Shown one piece after another: positions 51,191 through 59,462 of a stretch of 64,000 bases of DNA; position 1 is the stretch's first letter; every line of letters begins with the position of its first letter. A program made the position numbers and the translations under genes. Below the pieces are notes generated by a model, which had not been told where the DNA came from, searched no databases, and worked only from the letters and a program-made list of their open reading frames with translations. The DNA comes from Bradyrhizobium sp. SZCCT0231 (GTDB taxonomy: Bacteria > Pseudomonadota > Alphaproteobacteria > Rhizobiales > Xanthobacteraceae). The stretch is from positions 1 through 64,000 of the forward strand of contig NZ_JAFCKP010000022.1 in NCBI RefSeq assembly GCF_018130245.1, read 5' to 3'.

Positions 51191-51354
51191 CGTCGTCCCG
51201 GACAAGCGAGCGTCAGCGAGCGCTGATCCGGGACCCATAACCACAGGAAGTTGTTTTGCGAAGATTCGTGGTTGCCAGCTCGCGCAACAGCTCCTCCCTG
51301 GGGGTGTGGGTCCCGGATCGGCGCGCGCTTGTGGCGCGCTTGTCCGGGACGACG
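51191..51354. repeat. Dispersed inverted repeat, CGTCGTCCCGGACAAGCG family (copy 1)
   Basis: CGTCGTCCCGGACAAGCG and CGCTTGTCCGGGACGACG are inverted ends. Inner CGCTGATCCGGGACCCATAA pairs with GGGTCCCGGATCGGCG. The second copy is at 59284-59446; both copies contain CATAACCACAGG. Confidence 0.85.
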
Positions 51355-51374
51355 ATGGAGGGTGGTTCAACTAT

Positions 51375-52283
51375 CTACAGCGCCACGCTGCGCAGACCGA
51401 AGCTGCGGGCTTCATTCTGCAGCACCGGCCGCACCGCATCGATCAGGCGCGCAGCTGCGGCATCGACCGACAGCCCCGCTGTGTCCACCACCGCCGTCGC
51501 GCGCGAATATAGCGGCTCGCGGCTGAGCAGGATGTTGCGCAGCTCTGTCATCGCCGAGCGATCATCCGCCATCGGGCGCAGGTCGCCCTGGCGGCGCACG
51601 CGCGCCATGTGCTCCTCGGGCTCGGCCTTCAGCCAGATCGTGTAGAACGAGGTCAGGACCCGGTCGAAGGTCAGCGGCTCGGAGACGATGCCGCCGCCGG
51701 TTGCCAGCACCATCAGCTCGTTGCGCGCGAGCAGCTGCTGCAGGGCCGCCTGCTCCATGCGGCGAAAGCCCTCCTGGCCGTACAGCGCGATGATCTCGGC
51801 GACCGAGAGCCCGTTTTGCTGCTCGACCTCCTTGTTGAGCTCGACGAAGCTCCAGCCGATCCTCTTCGCCAGCATCCTGCCGAGCGTGGACTTGCCGGCG
51901 CCGCGCAGGCCGATCAGCGCGATGCCGCAGAATGGGGCGCGCCGCGGCGCGGAGGCGATGCCCCCAGTGAGCAGATCCTTGGCCTGTGCGATCTGCGCCG
52001 GCGTCGCCTTGCGCAAGAGGTCGCGAAACATCTGCCAGTCCGGCGTCGGATCGGCGCTAGGCAGCAGGTCTTCGAGATGCGCGCCCATCGCGTCGGAGAC
52101 GCGGCGCAGCAGCACGATCGAGACATTGCCCTTGCCGCTCTCGAGCTGCGCGATGTAGCGCTCCGAAATCCCTGACACCTTGGCGAGCACTTTGCGCGAC
52201 ATGCCGCGCAGCGCGCGCATGGTGCGCACGCGCTGGCCGAGTTGTTCGAGGAAGCGAGATTCGGCGTCGGGACTTTCGGTCAT
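51375..52283 (-). CDS. boxR: BoxR-type regulator: HTH fused to a shikimate kinase-like domain
   Basis: This 302-residue protein joins an XRE-type helix-turn-helix (about 12-72, LGQRVRTMRALRGMSRKVLAKVSGISERYIAQLESG) to a shikimate-kinase-like domain (about 118-290). The domain keeps the P-loop GLRGAGKST at 125-133 and LATGGGIV. BzdR/BoxR proteins repress benzoate genes until benzoyl-CoA binds the kinase-like domain. It is divergent from benzoate-CoA ligase, with a shared 19-base motif in between. Direct repeats of TGCA in the neighbouring promoters match the family's known binding preference. Confidence 0.93.
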   Translation of the reverse strand: MTESPDAESRFLEQLGQRVRTMRALRGMSRKVLAKVSGISERYIAQLESGKGNVSIVLLRRVSDAMGAHLEDLLPSADPTPDWQMFRDLLRKATPAQIAQAKDLLTGGIASAPRRAPFCGIALIGLRGAGKSTLGRMLAKRIGWSFVELNKEVEQQNGLSVAEIIALYGQEGFRRMEQAALQQLLARNELMVLATGGGIVSEPLTFDRVLTSFYTIWLKAEPEEHMARVRRQGDLRPMADDRSAMTELRNILLSREPLYSRATAVVDTAGLSVDAAAARLIDAVRPVLQNEARSFGLRSVAL

Positions 52284-52318
52284 GAGCCTTCTTTACAGAT
52301 GTCCTGCGGCGCGTTTTA

Positions 52319-52337
52319 ATGAAACATAGTGCCTGCT
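52319..52337. promoter_or_regulatory. Putative BoxR site in the boxR/bcl divergent region
   Basis: ATGAAACATAGTGCCTGCT differs at two positions from the boxC-promoter site (54954-54972). A TTGACA -35-like hexamer for bcl follows at 52342-52347, so binding here could block the promoter. The site is a weaker match to the TGCA repeat form, as suits an autoregulated gene. Confidence 0.6.
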
Positions 52338-52398
52338 GGCATTGACAGCAAGCCGCCGCAGTGTCTTTCTATGAATTATAATTCTAAATTCGGGGGAG

Positions 52399-53946
52399 AT
52401 GTCTGTGAGCGAGGGATCCTATAACGCGGTGACCTGGCTGCTCGACCGTAACGTCGAGGAGGGCCGCGGTAGCAAGCTTGCCTTCGACGACACCGTCTCG
52501 CGGCTCACCTATGGCGAGCTCCAGCAACAGACCCGGCGCGCCGCCAACATGCTGCGCCGGCTCGGTGTCCGCCGCGAGGAGCGCGTGGCGATGATCATGC
52601 TGGACACGGTCGATTTCCCGATCGTGTTCCTGGGCGCGATCCGCGCCGGCATCGTGCCGGTGCCGCTCAACACGCTGCTGACGGCGGACCAATACGCCTA
52701 CATCCTCGCCGACTGCCGCGCGCGCGTGCTGTTCGTGTCCGAGGCGCTCTATCCCGTCATCAAGGACGTGGTCGGCCGCATGCCGGATCTCGAGCATGTC
52801 GTGGTGTCCGGCGCCAAGCAGAATGGCCACAAGCAGCTCGCCGAGGAGCTCTCAGGCGAGAGCGACCAATTCACCACTGCCGCGACGCATCCGGACGAAC
52901 CGGCGTTCTGGCTGTACTCGTCCGGCTCGACCGGCATGCCCAAGGGCGTGCGCCATCTGCATTCGAATTTGCAGGCGACTGCCGATACCTATGCGAAGCA
53001 GGTGCTCGGCATTCGCGAGAGCGACGTCTGTTTGTCGGCGGCAAAACTGTTCTTCGCCTATGGCCTCGGCAATGCGCTGACTTTCCCGATGTCGGTCGGC
53101 GCCAGCGTGATCCTCAACAGCGAGCGGCCGACGCCGGCGCGCATGTTCGACCTGATGAACCGCTACAATCCCTCGATCTTCTACGGCGTGCCGACGCTGT
53201 TCGCGGCCATGCTCAACGACGAGGCGATGAAGGCCGAGCGCGGCGGCAAAAACTTGCGCATCTGCACCTCGGCCGGCGAGGCGCTGCCGGAATCCGTCGG
53301 CAACAGCTGGAGGGCGCGGTTCGGCGTCGACATCCTCGACGGCGTCGGCTCGACCGAGCTGTTGCACATCTTCCTCTCGAACGCGCCCGGCGACATCAAA
53401 TACGGCTCCTCCGGCAAGCCGGTGCCGGGCTATGCGGTACGGCTCGTCAATGAAGCCGGCCAGGACGTCGCCGACGGCGAGGTCGGCGAGCTCCTCGTCG
53501 ATGCGCCCTCCGCCGGCGAGGGTTATTGGAATCAGCGCCACAAGAGCCGGCGCACCTTCGAGGGGCCGTGGACCCGCACCGGCGACAAATATGTTCGTGA
53601 CGCGGACGGCCGTTACACCTTCTGCGGCCGCGCCGACGACATGTTCAAGGTCTCCGGCATCTGGGTTTCGCCCTTCGAGGTCGAGAGCGCATTGATCACG
53701 CATCCGGCCGTCTTGGAGGCCGCCGTTGTCCCCGAGGCCGATCCGGAAGGATTGCTGAAGCCCAAGGCCTTCGTCGTGCTGCGGCCGGGCGCAACGACGA
53801 CGGACTTGCAGGAGATGCTGAAGGAGCACGTCAAGCAGAAGATCGGCCCGTGGAAGTATCCGCGCTGGATCGAAGTGGTGGAGTCGCTGCCGAAGACCGC
53901 GACGGGAAAGATCCAGCGGTTCAAGCTGCGGGAAGGGGCGCATTAG
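52399..53946 (+). CDS. bclA: Benzoate-CoA ligase
   Basis: This 515-residue adenylate-forming enzyme converts benzoate, ATP and CoA to benzoyl-CoA, the first step of the box pathway. The ATP loop FWLYSSGSTGMPKGV is at about residues 171-185. The substrate region includes LSAAKLFFAYGLGNALTFPMSVG, followed by DGVGSTELLHIFLSN and the catalytic lysine loop LPKTATGKIQRFKLR. The ATG at 52399 follows CGGGGGAG. It is divergent from boxR and is followed by an alpha/beta hydrolase, boxC and boxB on the same strand. Confidence 0.93.
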   Translation: MSVSEGSYNAVTWLLDRNVEEGRGSKLAFDDTVSRLTYGELQQQTRRAANMLRRLGVRREERVAMIMLDTVDFPIVFLGAIRAGIVPVPLNTLLTADQYAYILADCRARVLFVSEALYPVIKDVVGRMPDLEHVVVSGAKQNGHKQLAEELSGESDQFTTAATHPDEPAFWLYSSGSTGMPKGVRHLHSNLQATADTYAKQVLGIRESDVCLSAAKLFFAYGLGNALTFPMSVGASVILNSERPTPARMFDLMNRYNPSIFYGVPTLFAAMLNDEAMKAERGGKNLRICTSAGEALPESVGNSWRARFGVDILDGVGSTELLHIFLSNAPGDIKYGSSGKPVPGYAVRLVNEAGQDVADGEVGELLVDAPSAGEGYWNQRHKSRRTFEGPWTRTGDKYVRDADGRYTFCGRADDMFKVSGIWVSPFEVESALITHPAVLEAAVVPEADPEGLLKPKAFVVLRPGATTTDLQEMLKEHVKQKIGPWKYPRWIEVVESLPKTATGKIQRFKLREGAH

Positions 53947-53965
53947 TTGGCCACGTGCAACAGGC

Positions 53966-54091
53966 CGTCATGGCCGGGCTTGACCCGGCCATCCACGCGC
54001 GGCCACGCATGAGCAAAGACGTGGATGCCCGGGCCTTCGCCTCGCCGAAGCGGCTTCGGCCGCGCAGGCGGGTCAAGCCCCGGGCATGACG
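53966..54091. repeat. Dispersed inverted repeat, CGTCATGGCCGGGCTTG family (copy 3)
   Basis: CGTCATGGCCGGGCTTGACCCGG and GGGTCAAGCCCCGGGCATGACG form the ends. This copy is about 40 bases longer in the centre than the copies at 13109 and 45583. It separates the ligase gene from the hydrolase gene. Confidence 0.85.
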
Positions 54092-54113
54092 ATCGAGAGA
54101 GAAGAGCGCAGAA

Positions 54114-54932
54114 ATGACCAACCTCACCCCCACCGGCTTTCTCAGCGTCAACGGCGCCAGCCTCGAATACAAATGGCTCGCGCCGCAATCTGCCGACGCC
54201 GCGACCATCGTCATGCTCCACGAAGGCCTCGGCTCCGTCGGCCTCTGGGGCGACTTCGCGGAGAAGCTCCAGCAAGCCACGGGCGCGGGCATCTTCGTCT
54301 ACTCGCGCGCAGGCTACGGCCAGTCCAGTCCGGTCGCGCTGCCGCGGCCGCTCGATTACATGCATCGCGAGGCGCTGGACGTGCTGCCGAAGCTGCTCGA
54401 CATGATCGGCTTCAAGCGCGGTCTCCTGCTCGGCCATTCCGACGGCGCCTCGATCGCGACGATCTATGCCGGGGCGCATCAGGATCATCGCCTGAACGGT
54501 CTCGTGCTGATCGCGCCGCATTTCATCGTCGAGGACATCTCGATCAAGTCGATCGCCGCGATCAAGACGACGTTCGAGACCACGGATCTCAAGACAAAGC
54601 TGGTGCGCTGGCACAAGGACGTCGACAACGCCTTCTACGGCTGGAACGGCGCCTGGCTCGATCCGAAATTCCGCGATTGGGACATCTCGGAATACCTCGC
54701 CTATATCCGCGTCCCCATCATGGTCGTGCAGGGCGAGGACGACCAATATGGCACCCTGCGCCAGGTCGAGATCGCGCAGGAGGAGTGTTACTGCCCGGTC
54801 GATCTGAAGATCATTTCAGGCGCGGGACATTCTCCGCATCGTGAAGCGCCCGGGCCGACGCTCGAGGCGGTCGAGCAATTCGCACGAGCGGCCCTGCGCG
54901 ACGATCAGGGCCTGCAGGGACGCGCCGCATGA
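54114..54932 (+). CDS. Alpha/beta hydrolase of the box cluster
   Basis: This 272-residue serine hydrolase has the nucleophile elbow LLGHSDGASIA (about residue 106), an acid residue probably in VVQGEDDQYGT and the catalytic His in GAGHSPHREAP. It sits between benzoate-CoA ligase and boxC. Hydrolases recur in box clusters and could open a lactone or remove a stalled thioester, but the reaction is not established from sequence. The ATG at 54114 follows GAAGAGCGCAGAA. Confidence 0.87.
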   Translation: MTNLTPTGFLSVNGASLEYKWLAPQSADAATIVMLHEGLGSVGLWGDFAEKLQQATGAGIFVYSRAGYGQSSPVALPRPLDYMHREALDVLPKLLDMIGFKRGLLLGHSDGASIATIYAGAHQDHRLNGLVLIAPHFIVEDISIKSIAAIKTTFETTDLKTKLVRWHKDVDNAFYGWNGAWLDPKFRDWDISEYLAYIRVPIMVVQGEDDQYGTLRQVEIAQEECYCPVDLKIISGAGHSPHREAPGPTLEAVEQFARAALRDDQGLQGRAA

Positions 54933-54953
54933 CGGCGGCGCAGAATGGTTGCC

Positions 54954-54972
54954 ATGAAACAAAGTGCATGCT
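54954..54972 (+). promoter_or_regulatory. Putative BoxR site 1 of the boxC promoter
   Basis: ATGAAACAAAGTGCATGCT matches the importer-operon site at 45814-45832 in 17 of 19 positions. It lies 87-105 bases before the boxC start. Confidence 0.65.
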
Positions 54973-55002
54973 GTGACTGTTAAGGGCTAGACTTGCTCTA
55001 AA

Positions 55003-55022
55003 AGATGCACTATTGTGCATCT
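55003..55022 (+). promoter_or_regulatory. Putative BoxR site 2 of the boxC promoter (palindrome)
   Basis: AGATGCAC-TATT-GTGCATCT is a perfect 8-bp inverted repeat and also contains TGCA-N6-TGCA. It ends 37 bases before the boxC start, where binding would block transcription. It is about 50 bases downstream of site 1. Confidence 0.7.
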
Positions 55023-55058
55023 AACGCTCAAGCCAAAACACATAATCAGGGATGACCC

Positions 55059-56747
55059 ATGGCCGGGGAAGATCGGCGCCTCGCAGGCGGCGCGACATTC
55101 ATCGATTTCCAGACCGAACCGTCCCGCTACAAGCATTGGAGGCTGGCGGTCGAGGGCGACGTCGCGACGCTGACCATGGACGTCGACGAGAATGGCGGCC
55201 TGTTCGAGGGCTACCTGCTCAAGCTCAACTCTTACGATCTCGGCGTCGACATCGAGCTGGCCGATGCGGTCCAGCGCCTGCGTTTCGAGCATCCCGAGGT
55301 GAAGGTCGTGGTGATGCGTTCGGCCAAGAACCGCGTGTTCTGCGCCGGCGCCAACATTCGCATGCTCGCGGGCTCGACGCACGCGCATAAGGTGAACTTC
55401 TGCAAGTTCACCAATGAGACCCGCAACGGCATGGAAGATTCTTCTGAGAATTCCGGCCAGCGTTTCATCACGGTGGTGAATGGCTCCGCCGCCGGCGGCG
55501 GCTATGAGCTGGCGCTCGCGACCGATCATATCATCCTCGCCGATGATGGCTCATCCGCCGTTGCGCTGCCTGAGGTGCCGCTGCTCGCGGTGCTGCCCGG
55601 CACCGGCGGTCTCACGCGCGTCGTCGACAAGCGCAAGGTGCGCCGCGACCACGCCGATGTCTTTTGCACCATCGAGGAGGGTGTGAAGGGCAAACGCGCT
55701 GTGCAGTGGCGTCTCGTCGACGAGATCGCGCCGAATTCGAAGCTCGAGGCCAAGGTCGTCGAGCGCGCCAAGGAGTTTGCGGCGGCCTCGAAGCGCAAGG
55801 CCGGCGGCAAGGGCATTGCGCTGACGCCGCTCAAGCGCGTGATCGGCGAGACCAGCATCCATTACGGCTTCGTCACCGTCGATATCGATCGCGCCGCGCG
55901 CATTGCCACCATCTCGATCAAGGCCCCCGAAGCCACGCCGCTCGCCGACATCGACGGCATGATGGCGCAGGGAGCGTCGTTCTGGCCGCTCCAGGTCGCG
56001 CGCGAGCTCGACGACGCCATCCTGCACTTGCGCATCAACGAGCTCGAGATTGCCATGCTGGTGTTCAAGAGCCATGGCGACCGCGCCGATGTGCTCGCGT
56101 GCGATGCTTTCCTCGAAGCCAACAAGGCGCACTGGCTGGTCAACGAAATCCGTCACTACTGGAAGCGCGTGCTCAAGCGCATCGACGTCACCTCGCGCAC
56201 GCTGGTGACGCTGGTCGAGCCGGGCTCCTGCTTTGCCGGCACGCTGGCGGAGCTCGTGTTCGCCGCCGACCGCTCCTACATGCTGATCGGCACGCGTCAG
56301 GGCGACAACCGCCCGCCGCCCTCGATCGAGCTGTCCGCGATGAATTTCGGCCCGTATCCGATGAGCCATGGGCTGACGCGGCTTCAAGCGCGCTTCCAGG
56401 CCGATCCGTCCGATGTGGAGCGTGCGGAGGCAACGCTTGGCACCAGCCTCGATGCCGAGCAGGCGGAAGAGCTCGGCCTCGTCACTTTCGCGCTCGACGA
56501 CATCGACTGGGACGACGAGGTCCGCGTGTTCCTGGAGGAGCGCGCCAGCTTCTCGCCCGACAGTCTCACCGGCATGGAAGCGAGCCTGCGCTTCGTCGGC
56601 CCTGAGACGATGGAATCAAAGATCTTCGCCCGCCTCACCGCCTGGCAGAACTGGATCTTCCAGCGCCCGAACGCCGTCGGCGAGGAAGGCGCGCTGCGCC
56701 GCTACGGCAGCGGCCAGAAACCGAAATTCGATATGACGCGAGTCTAG
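55059..56747 (+). CDS. boxC: 2,3-Epoxybenzoyl-CoA dihydrolase BoxC
   Basis: This 562-residue crotonase-fold enzyme opens the epoxide ring of 2,3-epoxybenzoyl-CoA and releases formate. Two crotonase-like modules are visible. The first has KVVVMRSAKNRVFCAGANIRMLAGSTH (about 85-110) and VVNGSAAGGGYELALATDHIIL. The second begins near ISIKAPEATPLADIDG. Length and the AGANIRML oxyanion segment agree with BoxC. The stop codon directly abuts a dispersed repeat, and boxB follows about 100 bases later. Two BoxR-type sites lie upstream. Confidence 0.94.
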   Translation: MAGEDRRLAGGATFIDFQTEPSRYKHWRLAVEGDVATLTMDVDENGGLFEGYLLKLNSYDLGVDIELADAVQRLRFEHPEVKVVVMRSAKNRVFCAGANIRMLAGSTHAHKVNFCKFTNETRNGMEDSSENSGQRFITVVNGSAAGGGYELALATDHIILADDGSSAVALPEVPLLAVLPGTGGLTRVVDKRKVRRDHADVFCTIEEGVKGKRAVQWRLVDEIAPNSKLEAKVVERAKEFAAASKRKAGGKGIALTPLKRVIGETSIHYGFVTVDIDRAARIATISIKAPEATPLADIDGMMAQGASFWPLQVARELDDAILHLRINELEIAMLVFKSHGDRADVLACDAFLEANKAHWLVNEIRHYWKRVLKRIDVTSRTLVTLVEPGSCFAGTLAELVFAADRSYMLIGTRQGDNRPPPSIELSAMNFGPYPMSHGLTRLQARFQADPSDVERAEATLGTSLDAEQAEELGLVTFALDDIDWDDEVRVFLEERASFSPDSLTGMEASLRFVGPETMESKIFARLTAWQNWIFQRPNAVGEEGALRRYGSGQKPKFDMTRV

Positions 56748-56811
56748 CGAATAGGGAGTGGCGAATGGCGAATAGGGATTTCCATTCGCTACTCGCCATT
56801 CGCCATTCGCG
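56747..56811. repeat. Dispersed inverted repeat, GCGAATAGGGAGTGGCGAAT family (copy 2)
   Basis: GCGAATAGGGAGTGGCGAATGG at the left pairs with ACTCGCCATTCGCCATTCGC at the right. It starts at the last base of the boxC stop codon and fills most of the boxC-boxB gap. Confidence 0.85.
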
Positions 56812-56848
56812 CCCTTCAAACGAGTAAGTCCCCCGCGGGAGGTCCACC

Positions 56849-58300
56849 ATGAATATGAACATCATGAACGTCGACTACTCGACCAAGATTCCCAACAACG
56901 TCAATCTCGCCGAAGACCGCCAGGTGCTCAAGGCGCTGGAGGGCTGGCATCCCGGCTACATGGATTGGTGGAGCGACATGGGACCGGAAGGCTTCCAGGA
57001 ATCGCTGGTTTACCTGCGCACCGCCTACTCCGTCGATCCGCGCGGCTGGGCCAAGTTCGACTATGTCCGCATGCCCGAATATCGCTGGGGCATCCTCCTT
57101 GCTCCTCAGGAAGAAAATCGCGTCGTTCCCTTCGGCGAACATTATGGCGAGCCGGCCTGGCAGGAAGTGCCGGGCGAGCATCGCGCCATGCTGCGCCGCC
57201 TGATCGTGATCCAGGGTGACACCGAACCGGCCTCGGTCGAGCAGCAGCGCCATCTCGGCAAGACCGCGCCCTCGCTCTACGACATGCGCAATCTGTTCCA
57301 GGTCAATGTCGAGGAAGGCCGCCATCTCTGGGCGATGGTCTACCTGCTGCAGAAATATTTCGGCCGCGACGGCCGCGAGGAAGCCGATGATTTGCTGCGC
57401 CGCCGCTCCGGCGATGCCGACGCGCCGCGCATGCTGGGCGCCTTCAACGAGGCGACGCCGGACTGGCTGTCCTTCTTCATGTTCACCTATTTCACCGACC
57501 GCGACGGCAAGATGCAGCTGCATTCGCTGGCGCAGTCGGGCTTCGATCCGCTGTCGCGCACCTGCCGCTTCATGCTGACGGAAGAGGCGCACCACATGTT
57601 CGTCGGCGAGACCGGCATTACCCGCGTCGTGCAGCGCACCTGCGATGCGATGAAGGCGGCCGGCATCACCGATCCCACCGACATTGCGAAAGTCCGCGCG
57701 CTCGGCGTCATCGATCTTCCGACCATCCAGAAGAAGCTGAACCTGCACTACACGCTGTCGCTCGACCTGTTCGGCTCGGAAGTCTCGACCAACGCGGCCA
57801 ACGCCTTCAACGCCGGCATCAAGGGCCGCTATCACGAGACCCAGATCGACGACGATCACCAGCTCAAGAACTCCACCTATCCGGTGCTCAAGCTGATCAA
57901 CGGCGAGGTCAAGCTGGTCGACGAGCCGGCGCTGACCGCGCTCAACATGCGCCTGCGCGACGATTACAGCCAGGATTGCGTCAAGGGCATGCTGCGCTGG
58001 AACAAGGTGATCTCGACCGCGGGCTACGACTTCAAGCTGACGCTGCCCAACGTCGCCTTCCACCGCCACATCGGCGAGTTCAAGGACGTGCACGCGACGC
58101 CCGACGGCATCCTGATCGACGATGCCACCTGGGCGAAGCGACGGGACGAATGGTTGCCGTCGGCCAGCGACGGCGACTTCATCACCTCCCTGATGCAGCC
58201 CGTCACCGAGATCGGCCAGTTCGCCTCCTGGATCTCGCCGCCCAAGGTCGGCATCGACAACAAGCCGGGCGATTTCGAGTACGTGAAGATCGAGTCGTGA
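56849..58300 (+). CDS. boxB: Benzoyl-CoA 2,3-epoxidase oxygenase subunit BoxB
   Basis: This 483-residue class I di-iron oxygenase inserts oxygen into benzoyl-CoA to form the 2,3-epoxide. Two ExxH iron-ligand motifs are visible: VEEGRHLWAMVYLLQ (about residue 153) and LTEEAHHMFVGETG (about 245). Size and the start NNVNLAEDRQVLKALEGWHPGYMDWWSDMGP are typical of BoxB. A CCGCGGGAGG ribosome site precedes the ATG. The usual reductase partner BoxA is not found beside it or anywhere in the window. Confidence 0.94.
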   Translation: MNMNIMNVDYSTKIPNNVNLAEDRQVLKALEGWHPGYMDWWSDMGPEGFQESLVYLRTAYSVDPRGWAKFDYVRMPEYRWGILLAPQEENRVVPFGEHYGEPAWQEVPGEHRAMLRRLIVIQGDTEPASVEQQRHLGKTAPSLYDMRNLFQVNVEEGRHLWAMVYLLQKYFGRDGREEADDLLRRRSGDADAPRMLGAFNEATPDWLSFFMFTYFTDRDGKMQLHSLAQSGFDPLSRTCRFMLTEEAHHMFVGETGITRVVQRTCDAMKAAGITDPTDIAKVRALGVIDLPTIQKKLNLHYTLSLDLFGSEVSTNAANAFNAGIKGRYHETQIDDDHQLKNSTYPVLKLINGEVKLVDEPALTALNMRLRDDYSQDCVKGMLRWNKVISTAGYDFKLTLPNVAFHRHIGEFKDVHATPDGILIDDATWAKRRDEWLPSASDGDFITSLMQPVTEIGQFASWISPPKVGIDNKPGDFEYVKIES

Positions 58301-58307
58301 GGTGGTT

Positions 58308-58370
58308 GGCGAATAGTGAGTGGCGAGTAGCGAAGGAGCGGCTACTCGCCATTCGCTAGTCGCCATTCGC
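58308..58370. repeat. Dispersed inverted repeat, GGCGAATAGTGAGTGGCGAG family (copy 3)
   Basis: GCGAATAGTGAGTGGCGAGTAG at the left pairs with CTACTCGCCATTCGCTAGTCGCC at the right. It lies between the convergent boxB and SDR genes. Confidence 0.85.
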
Positions 58371-58378
58371 GCGCACTG

Positions 58379-59179
58379 CTACCCCGCAATCTCCAGCCCC
58401 GCATTCGCATACACCACGCCGCCATCGACGGCGATGGTGTTGCCGACGACGTAATCGCCCGCGCGCGAGGCGAGATAGATTACGACGCCTGCCATATCCT
58501 CGTCCGTGCCGATCCGCCGCGCCGGAATGCGCTTTGCGACCTCGTCCGCATGGTCGCGCGCGGCGCGGTTCATGTCGGACTTGAACGCGCCCGGGGCGAT
58601 CGCGGTGACGTTGATGTTGTCCTTGATCAGCTTCGTCGCCATGCGCCGCGTCAGATGGATCACGGCGGCTTTGCTGGCGGCGTAGGAATAGGTCTCGCTG
58701 GGATTGACGAAGATGCCGTCGACCGAGGCAATATTGATCACCTTCGCCGGCCGCTCGGCGCTGGCTGCCGCGCGCAACGGCTTTGCCAGCGCCTTGGTCA
58801 GGAAGAACAGCGACTTGACGTTGAGGTCCATCACCTTGTCCCAGCCGCTTTCGGGGAATTCGTCGAACTCCGCGCCCCAGGCTGCGCCCGCATTGTTGAC
58901 GAGGATGTCGAGCTTCGGCTCCAGCCTGATGATTTCGCCGGCGAGCTTGTTGCAGCCTTCGACGGTGGAGATGTCGATCGGCAGCGCGATGCATTCGCCG
59001 TCATATTGCGCGGTGAGCTCTTGCGCGGTCGCCTCGCACGGTCCGGCCTTGCGCGCGGTGATGTAGACCTTTGCCGCGCCGGCGCTGAGAAATCCCGCTG
59101 CGATCATCTTGCCGATGCCGCGCGAGCCGCCGGTCACCAGCGCGACACGGCCTTTGAGCGAGAACAGATCGTTGAACAT
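58379..59179 (-). CDS. Short-chain dehydrogenase/reductase (SDR)
   Basis: This 266-residue SDR has the nucleotide motif TGGSRGIGK at about 17-25, NNAGAAWG near 95, the catalytic Tyr-x3-Lys in YSYAASKAAV (about 165) and the Ser upstream in NIASVDG. Classical SDRs oxidise or reduce alcohols and ketones with NAD(P). It is convergent with boxB, so it may not belong to the pathway. Its closest functional families (3-oxoacyl-ACP reductase-like, hydroxyacyl-CoA dehydrogenases) leave several options open. Confidence 0.9.
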   Translation of the reverse strand: MFNDLFSLKGRVALVTGGSRGIGKMIAAGFLSAGAAKVYITARKAGPCEATAQELTAQYDGECIALPIDISTVEGCNKLAGEIIRLEPKLDILVNNAGAAWGAEFDEFPESGWDKVMDLNVKSLFFLTKALAKPLRAAASAERPAKVINIASVDGIFVNPSETYSYAASKAAVIHLTRRMATKLIKDNINVTAIAPGAFKSDMNRAARDHADEVAKRIPARRIGTDEDMAGVVIYLASRAGDYVVGNTIAVDGGVVYANAGLEIAG

Positions 59180-59283
59180 GGTACCTCCCTTGGTTGGCGC
59201 TGGTTGTGAGCGGGGCAGGGAGGGGAGTCAAGGAAGGCTGCGATGAGATCAGAGCGGGGCACGACAGCGGCTTAACCAACCCG

Positions 59284-59446
59284 GTGTCGTCCCGGACAAG
59301 CGTAAGCGCCGATCCGGGACCCATAACCACAGGGAGTAGTTTGGCGACGACTCGTCGTTCGGTACATCTACTGATCGCGATCGATAGATTCCGCGGTATG
59401 GGTCCCGGATCGGCGCGCGCTCAGGGCGCGCTTGTCCGGGACGACA
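59284..59446. repeat. Dispersed inverted repeat, TGTCGTCCCGGACAAGCG family (copy 2)
   Basis: It matches 51191-51354 at both ends (CGTCCCGGACAAGCG and CGCTTGTCCGGGACGACA) and in the inner GATCCGGGACCCATAACCACAGG arm. The centre is divergent. Confidence 0.85.
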
Positions 59447-59462
59447 GCGGAGCTTGGAGCGC

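Noticed and set aside
51125-51370. Upstream start for the truncated haemoglobin
   Set aside because: The added region translates a dispersed repeat, and the globin fold begins right after the ATG at 51124.
52373-52384. GAATTATAATTC palindrome just before benzoate-CoA ligase
   Set aside because: It is short, AT-rich and only 14 bases from the start codon. It may be part of a promoter -10 region, and no other copy supports a regulator site.
56816-58366. A 516-codon open frame on the minus strand
   Set aside because: It is antisense to boxB, with no domain and no ribosome site.
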